A stretch of DNA of 64,000 nucleotides. Origin: Anastrepha obliqua. Lineage: Eukaryota > Arthropoda > Insecta > Diptera > Tephritidae. The stretch covers positions 41,256,501 through 41,320,500 of the forward strand of contig NC_072896.1 in NCBI RefSeq assembly GCF_027943255.1. Reading direction: 5' to 3'. The notes under the pieces are model-generated. The model searched no databases. It was not told the DNA's origin and was given only the letters and a program-made list of their open reading frames with translations. How positions within the stretch are numbered: the stretch's first letter is position 1; each line of letters begins with the position of its first letter. The translations under genes and the position numbers were made by a program. Positions 57,111 to 64,000 of the stretch are shown here, in pieces.

Positions 57111-58917
57111 GAAAGAATTATGCTGCCGAATATCCGGTGACGGATTGGATTGGCCGATTGGCCAAACCTGGTAATCCATCATCGTTGGAAGTGCTCATAG
57201 AAGTGCTAAAACGTATAATATTTGTGAGCCGTTATAAGGTTTAACGGAATGAGCACAGTTTCATACCGATTAAGCTTTATTTCTTCTAAACCAATAGGCA
57301 ATGTAAGCAATTTTCCCAAGTATTTATTAATATTACAAATATACGCTCGTAAACCTAATAAACATACATACAAACAAGGATTTTATAGCAAGCTGCCCTA
57401 AAGCGAAATATACCTACCTACATATAAACACACATACATCCATCCTTAACTTGCAAATGTAAAAAAAAACAGCAAATATAACAACAACAAAGGTGGTGAG
57501 TCCCATAGCTCAGCATAGAAAAATTATGACACTTTTAATTCAATCTATTTCCTTCGCCAGTGGGGTTCGCACTTGCATTGAATTTTTAACAAGCTCAAAG
57601 TACTTAACTCGTCTTTTAAATCATTCACTGTGAAGGCTTAGTCTAAAATAAGAACAAAAAGAAAAACAGAGCGAAGAATATCAAAAGGCAAGGAGTGTAA
57701 AAAGAAAGCGGTAGAAAAGCCTGCGGTTATTGAAATTCTGATAAGGCTGCTTTAGTGTGAAAAAAAAAATTAAAAATCACAATGGGAACAAATACAGTTA
57801 TAATAACAATAACGATAATAATCGCGCAACTTCAATCTAGCGGATGGGATTTGCTTGTGTTAGCAGCACTTCAGACAGTATTACCAGCATTGAAGCGAAG
57901 CCCAGTGGGCGTGTCTGCCTCGCCCTATTGGCCCACTCGCACTTGGCGACGGCAGTCAGCCAGCAGCCCACGTCCGTCAAATGTCAAATGTCAATAACAA
58001 CACGCTACTTTCTGCATGCTGATTAAGAACCGCAAAATTTGCCGGCAATCGCTAACAAATGCTTCCATTCTAAGTAAACATTTTTCAACAAATCTCTACG
58101 AACGTGCATATGTATGTACATATTTACTTGCACATAGAGTCAATTTACAGCTATGCATACAAAAAAAAAACCGTGAAAAACCTTAAAAAATATTATATTA
58201 TTCACTCCCAATAAAGGAGACTCTAAGCACACGATTAAGAAGTGCAATACTTTTCGACTATTTTACTAGCTTCATTGGGATCCAAATTACTGCAATAATT
58301 TTTGTTAAACATGACTGGGACTAAGAAAAAGTTAGTCTTAATGCGTTTGGCTAGTCATGACTGGGTAGTTGTTTTCTTTTAATCACTTGAATGCAGTAAT
58401 TTTATTGCAACCAATTTGAAACGGTTTGCGGTTGAAATCTGACACTTAATTTATAATCTAAGCTAAAGTTTGAATTTTTGTTGTTTCTATTTTGGAAAAC
58501 TAGAGTAAATAAGAGCACAATAAATGTTACGTTCCTCGTTCTCTGAAAGCGAAAAACAAAAAACACGTTAAGCAACAAAAGAAAACAATAAGCAGTTCAC
58601 TCTTTCACCTCACCTGCGCATATTGCATATTCCCACGTTCTTCAAAAGCATTTAGCTAAGGCCCACCGTAGATTGGAAATTGCACTAACTGAATTTTGTT
58701 TATTTTATATTTATGTAACAAGTGATTTCATGTCAGCCTTATATCCAATAAGATTCTTTATTAATTTTAACTATTTCCTAACTTAGTTGTCAAAAACCAT
58801 TTAATCGCTCTAATTGTGCGAAATTTCAGCCGGTTCAAACTAGGGCCTTCACACAAAAAGTTGACTTTATTTTATATATAAGATAATTTCATGGTGTTTA
58901 TTTTTTGAATATGATAC
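57111..58917. other. No gene recognised; possibly UTR-like DNA at 57400-58030
   Basis: The 57782-57997 frame (71 residues) has a hydrophobic start and then a basic, Ser-rich part. It could be chance or a signal-peptide exon; no family is recognised. The rest is AT-rich with short A runs. Confidence 0.3.
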
Positions 58918-59212
58918 GGCGGCCGCCGGACCATTCGGAATTCGGAGAGAACGTATGTAGGTTCGAATTTCCGTGAAACACCAAAAGGAAAAAACGGTTT
59001 TTGTTTTAGTAGCGGTCGCCCCTCGGCAGGCAATGACATCTCCGAGTTGGTTTCTGACATGGAAAAGCTGCTCCTAAAAAAATATATGCCGCTCGGAGCC
59101 CACTTAAAACTGTAGGTCCCTCCACTTGTGGAAAAACATCAAGACGCACACGAAAAATAGGAGGAGGATCTCGGTCAAACATCCAAAATAGGGTGTACGC
59201 GCTAATTATACA
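58918..59212 (+). mobile_element. SINE copy with damaged A box
   Basis: GGCGGCCGCCGGACCATTCGG shows a deletion that removes the A box. GGTTCGAATTT near 58961 is a weak B box. Body and full 3' module are present, ending CTAATTATACATATATATA, which touches the Helitron start. Confidence 0.75.
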
Positions 59213-59222
59213 TATATATATA

Positions 59223-60415
59223 TCTATACTAATGTTATAAAGAGGAAAACTTTGTTTGTTTGTTTGGTTGTAATGAATAGGCACAAAAACTACTGGACCG
59301 ATTTTTATTTTGGAAATAGGGCTCGAGATATAGGTCAAAACGTGGAAGCGGGTAACCTTCGGATGTGTATGTACAATATGGGTATCAAATGAAAGCTGTT
59401 GGTGAATGCTTTAGTCCAGTGTATTTTTCATGCCGCTCCGTGACTAGGGTCTCGAGATAGAGACCAAACCGTGGACCCTAGAATGTGTTTGTACAATATG
59501 GATATCAAATTGAAGCTGTTGGTGAATGCTTTAGTACAGAGTATTTTTCATGCCACTCCGTGACTGGGGTCTCGAGATATAGGTCAAAACGTGGACCCGG
59601 GTAACCTTTGGTTGTGTATGTACAATATGGGTATCAAATGCAAGCTGTTGATAAGTGCTTTAATACGGGGTAATTTCCATACCTATTGATGACTAGGGTC
59701 TGGAAATATATGCCAAAACGTGGACCCGCCGTGTCTTTGAACCGAATCAAACCAAACTTACGCACATTGTTAAGTAAGTATTGAAAATGGGTTTCGTAAA
59801 GTTTGGTTGTAATTCGGAGCAGTGGCAACGGGTACAGCGTTGTTTTGAACCAGCAATAATATCGCTTCCTTTTTTAACGCTTGGGGCGGAACTGAACTGT
59901 CAAATTGACAGTGTGAGTTACAATGTGTCAATATTTCTTTCTGATTTGGATGCCATAAGGAAAAAACGTAAGTGCAACATGTAAAAATTGTTTGTGAATT
60001 TTTTTGGAGTGGATTTTGGAACAGTGAATAATTTCTTACGAAATTTGAGAATTTAATGTGAAATCCGAATGAAATTATGTGTTCGTGGAAAAAAAATTTT
60101 TTTTCGTTTTTTTTTTGATAAATATAAATGGATAATGGTTAAAAAAGCTCCAATGTTTAATAAAACATATAAATTGAAACGAAAAATTCATGGATGATCA
60201 GGAAAAAAGACGATTGTTTCTTAGTTATTCATATGCGTTGATTTGAAATTTAAAAACAATCTTCTTTTTTCCTGATTTGTTTATTGTATTTTGTTTATGC
60301 CAAAGCGCTTGAATAAAGAATAAAGAAATAAATAATATGAAATTCATATATTTTCTGTTCTAAACCATATCTATTCTATTTTAGTGTGCCCAGCGAAGGG
60401 GGCCGGGTTTGCTAG
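59223..60415 (+). mobile_element. Non-autonomous Helitron, 1,193 bp, complete
   Basis: Starts TCTATACTAATGTTATAAAG after an A and ends GGGGGCCGGGTTTGCTAG before a T. This is the A|TC...CTRR|T signature of canonical Helitrons. A short GC-rich hairpin (GCCC...GGGGC, about 60388-60403) sits just inside the 3' end. No Rep/helicase. The interior holds three to four tandem units (separate entry). Confidence 0.72.
59322..59730 (+). repeat. Tandem repeat of 120-129 bp inside the Helitron
   Basis: Units begin at 59322, 59451, 59571 and about 59700, each opening CTCGAGATATAGGTCAAAAC or a variant. They continue through TGTACAATATGGGTATCAAA and AAGCTGTTGGTGAATGCTTT to TGACTAGGGT. Unit lengths are 129, 120 and 129; the fourth is partial. 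Confidence 0.8.
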
Positions 60416-60454
60416 TATATATATATATACGGTATATGACTCCCGCGGCTACGA

Positions 60455-60850
60455 GCTACATGGTCCATTCGATCAGTCCAATTTCTGACAACTTTTTCCA
60501 ATAAATCTGAATAATAAATTTAAACGATGGTGATTTGGCTTCAATTCTTGCAAGAGCTGTGAGCCAAGATTCTTACGTACATATTTCCACGTAGTCGAAA
60601 GGCAAACGCCAACAAGTTGAGAACGCCAAAGAATCGACTTTTCGACGTCTTGTTCAACAATTCGCTCTATGAACTTCGCGAAAAGATTTTTTTGTTTCAA
60701 AGTAAATTTTCACAACTTGCAGCGTTTCTCTGGCATTGAACGATTCATGATGGTTTGTTACTCAACAGAAATATCACCAAATTTTGCCATTCCCAGCTGT
60801 CAAATCATAGTTATCAATATCGATGGTTGCAGCTAAAAAACACTCGAAAC
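60455..60850 (-). pseudogene. DD41D transposon fragment
   Basis: The right end (60461-60500) and the leader (60730-60830) match the 42.2-kb copy. The frame 60473-60700 includes KFIERIVEQDVEKSILWRSQ, then STTWKYVRKNLGSQLLQELK, PNHHRL. This is the second DNA-binding domain just before the first catalytic D, which is deleted here. Confidence 0.65.
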
Positions 60851-61169
60851 TTAGAACAAATAAAAATAAAAACATTTGAAACTTATATGAATGATTGATG
60901 CCTGAGCACTGAAAGAATCAGTGTTGAATACATGTTAGTCGAATTGACTAAGAATTAGCATATGTGCATATAAAGTAGCACTAGTTCTCTAGGGCTAATA
61001 CCATTTTTAGTCAGGGAAAATTAAAAATTTAAATTTATAATAAATTTTCTATCCCATTGAAGTTGGACGCAACAGCATTTCAAATGAGTGAATGAAAGAT
61101 GCAAGGCTCGAAATACATAAAATGGCGAGGAAATAATAAAAATTTAATAACTTTAGAATCGTAAGTTTG
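60851..61169. other. No gene recognised
   Basis: AT-rich, nothing identifiable. Confidence 0.35.
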
Positions 61170-61842
61170 CCCAATGGCCGACACTTCGCCCTAATACTTT
61201 TTTTTGTCCTACTAAATATTTTAGAAGTAGTTAATACTAATCCTACTCACTGGCACCACTACCTTAAATGCATTACATCAGGTTCTATCTAGCCTAGATT
61301 TTTGCTGCCTGCCTGTAATAGTGATCTGTCAGGAAACCAACTTTTTATCTTATGTCTACTTTACGCATTTCTCTATTGTTTATGCAGTAAAAGGTTTGTA
61401 AGCCTTTTGGCTTGACGGAGTTCTTGTGTGATCTCCTAATGTGTAATTCTTTGAGCTTCTGCCTAGTTGGTACCCCAGTATTGTTCTGGGCCGAGAAAAT
61501 CCGCTACCGAACCCCACCCTAGAGAGTTCATTAGCAATTTCAGCACCTTTTATTCCAGAGTGACCCGGAACCTAGAAAAGTACAATTTTATTTGTTGCAC
61601 TAACTTGATTAAGGTTGTTAAGGCATACGTAAACTAGTTTCGATTTCACAGAATGTGAAACTAGTGCTTTTAATGCAGCTTGACTGTCCGAGTACATAGC
61701 TATGTGGTTTTCAATATATCTCCACAGTTCACTTCGTGAAGTAGATACTTCGCATGCACAGACTCTCAGACATTCACAATCAACGCGGTTGAAAATATTT
61801 TCAATGAAGCTTCCCCTATAACCAAAATCCATAACAAACAAA
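61170..61842 (-). pseudogene. LINE RNase H domain and C-terminus, reverse
   Basis: VSTSRSELWRYIENHIAMYS, DSQAALKALVSHSVKSKLVY (the SDSQAAL motif), then after a stop VPGHSGIKGAEIANELSRVG. This is the second half of a LINE RNase H. The region towards 61170 is probably the rest of ORF2. Confidence 0.65.
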
Positions 61843-61845
61843 CTA

Positions 61846-62175
61846 ATGTTGATATGGATCCCTGGTCAGGTTGCTACAAGCAGTAACCGCATAGCCGATG
61901 AAACTGTAAAATACGTCACCGAAGCCCCAGTGCTATTCGAAGTAAACTATTTTGTATCTGATATTAAAAAACTTTCAAGAGTTATTAATTCAATGAGCAA
62001 AAACGCCACTGGGTTAATTACGAGCATCAGTACCAACGAATAACTCCGAACAGAAGCGCGCTTATGTATCCATCTGAGTGCTCAAAAATGAAAATCCAAA
62101 AATACACTCGATTACGGATGGACCACACGTCTAACGCACGGGCACCTAATGAACAACCTCACTAATACAGCTTAA
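61846..62175 (+). pseudogene. LINE RNase H end and C-terminus, forward
   Basis: LIWIPGQVATSSNRIADETV is the last RNase H motif (WxPGH-G--GNE-AD), then TRLTHGHLMNN-like sequence near 62125. The His of the PGH motif is changed to Q. It belongs to a jockey/I-group LINE and runs opposite to the preceding fragment. Confidence 0.6.
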
Positions 62176-62853
62176 ACAGATAATAACACAATACGTGACT
62201 TGCTAAAAAACATAACACTTAATATAATTAAAAAGTTATGAAAATATTGTATTATCAGAATGCCACATGTGTCATGACATATAATTCTACAACATTGGTG
62301 TGATTAAACGTAAGACCGAAAATCTTACCTGTTAATTTTAATAGCTGTATGTAAAATAAAATGTAAAAATGTGCATTTTCATGTTTCAATAATTTTTTTT
62401 TTATTTTGTAGGTAAGGGCATCAATGACTGCTTACAAATATCGTTACTCAGTTATGACTGCAAAATGACTTACCAGCTATGAATAACAGAAAAGACTAGT
62501 GACTACAATTCTGCAGTCTTTGCTCAAAAGCGGACTGAAAGGCTACAGCTAAAAATTGTTATTCAATGAATATGACTGCGGCGAGCTTAAGCCGCGTTGA
62601 TTGCATTACTGTACACTTCTGCACGATACGTTACCATATTGATACTTTCACCATTCGACATCACTATTTTTTACTCGTTTTAAAACATTTTTTTTTTTGT
62701 GGATGGCTTCGAGTTTTAAAGGAAAAATATATGTATGTAATACAAGTTTTTATACTATGACGGACGGAAAATAGTATTGCACGGACGCCATACTGTAAGC
62801 ATTTTGCGCGATGGCATTAAATTTGCGCTTCCTGTTTTATTGTTAAGTAATTC
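62176..62853. other. No gene recognised
   Basis: AT-rich, nothing identifiable. Confidence 0.35.
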
Positions 62854-63128
62854 GGGCGCTGTAGCTGAATGGGTTGGTGCGTGACTACCATGCGGGAGTG
62901 CGTACGTTCGAATCTCCGGGCATAAAACAGTAAAATGGTAGAAAAAGATTTTTCGAATAGCGGTCGCCCCACGGCAGGCAATGAAAAAGCTCCTTATAAC
63001 AGCCATTCGGAGTAGGCTTAAAACTGTAGATCCTTCCATTTGTGGAACGTCATCAAGACGCACGCCACAAATAGGAGGAGGCGCTCGGCCAAACACCTAA
63101 CACAAGCGTGCACTCCAATTATTTATTT
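62854..63128 (+). mobile_element. SINE copy
   Basis: A box TAGCTGAATGG at 62862-62872 and B box CGTTCGAATCT at 62905-62915. The body lacks part of the CTCGG..ATGGCAGAAATACAC block, and the 3' module is complete (GGAGGAGGCGCTCGGCCAAA), ending CCAATTATTTATTTATTT. Confidence 0.78.
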
Positions 63129-64000
63129 ATTTCATTTTTTGTTTTTTTTTTCAATTTAACCAGAAGTGGCGAACGTTTGTCAAATAAGTTTTTTCACACC
63201 ATTCGCAACGGAATCAACTGAAGACTGAACAACTTTTTGTTGAGAGTTAAGAAGTATATAAAAATTAAACAAGTAAGGAAGTGAGCTGCTGTTAATCTTT
63301 GGATTCAAACAATCTCTTCAATTAATCACAGAACATACTCGCAAAAATCGTATGCGAAAGGAAGAGATTAGAGGAATATGCGACCCGCACGACATTTTTA
63401 GGTGGAGCCGAAGACGAAGAAGTGAATGAAAAAATCAGGTGCTACGCAAGACCGACAATGAAATGACTAATGACTTTAAGCCGATGACTACGATGACGCA
63501 CTCCCAAATGAATGGAATGAGTGCTAGACATCCAGCTTTATCGATAATGAATATTTTGTTGCATACAATATAATATTATACAAACAAATTGAATTTCTGG
63601 TACAAAAATTGTTGAAGAACAGGATTTAATCCTATAATAAAGAAGATGAAAAGAAGAGGAAGAAGTAAAGTGTTCGCTAATGAAACTTATGGCTTTTATT
63701 ATCAGATGGGCGGACGGAAAATTAGTCTTAACATAAACAAAATGGCCGTAGTTTTTATCCGATTCCAATAATATTTATGTTGGTTCTAAAGGAGGTAGTA
63801 CCAAGCTCGGATGAGTTTTATTAATTAGTTGTCGAGTTACACTCTTATACACAAAAGTGGTGCTTATTTTTTTAAATTTTAGTCGGTTATTGACCGATTT
63901 CGCCCATTTTCAGTACCAAAGTTCATTCGAATATGTGTATTATTTTTTGGCATGGCTCGATCGACTCTTCTCAACATTCTGAGCATTTTTGTATATATTT
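63129..64000. other. No gene recognised
   Basis: No convincing coding region, terminal repeat or RNA gene to the right edge. Confidence 0.35.

Noticed and set aside
1..64000. A coordinated, previously undescribed multi-gene system
   Set aside because: Apart from two ordinary fly genes, every recognisable coding segment belongs to a known transposon class; no cluster of co-oriented novel genes is visible.

Overview
The window is animal nuclear DNA, almost certainly from a fly. It is AT-rich, has introns and polyadenylation signals, carries many short (CATA/TATG)n tracts, and is packed with decayed transposons. Two host genes are well supported, both at the left edge. One is the last part of an ATF4-type bZIP gene (cryptocephal, crc, in Drosophila) on the + strand. 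The other is a small F-box/leucine-rich-repeat gene on the - strand, tail to tail with it. The crc sequence, the DD41D (rosa-type) transposons and the tRNA-derived SINE suggest a tephritid fruit fly, but that is inference.

Layout. 0-3 kb: an RTE-type LINE scrap, two crc exons, the F-box gene and a LINE tail. 3-10.5 kb: DD41D remnant, SINE, a hAT-like MITE with an 8-bp target duplication, a maT (DD37D) transposon with both terminal inverted repeats, and two other inverted-repeat elements. 11-16 kb: an RTE LINE broken by two insertions, then DD41D and maT-like remnants. 16-20 kb: a more complex stretch with a possible short first coding exon, two SINE copies, a Helentron-type ORF that appears to join the two ends of a much longer protein, and a mariner fragment. 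20-35 kb: mariner, DD41D, RTE, jockey-type and SINE fragments in AT-rich DNA. 35-36.5 kb: an R1-type LINE remnant. 37-41.1 kb: the youngest object here, a 5'-truncated non-LTR retrotransposon with an intact 1,229-residue ORF2, a poly(A) tail and a 12-bp target duplication, inserted into an older MITE. 41-50.4 kb: a run of mariner and DD41D copies. 51-64 kb: RTE 3' ends, MITEs, SINEs, a complete non-autonomous Helitron, and two RNase H-bearing LINE ends lying head to head.

There is no operon-like grouping and no sign of a coordinated multi-gene system. The interest lies in nested transposons, shared repeat families within one window, and a few structures that do not fit a standard class. Every family assignment rests on motifs read by eye; no database search was possible.
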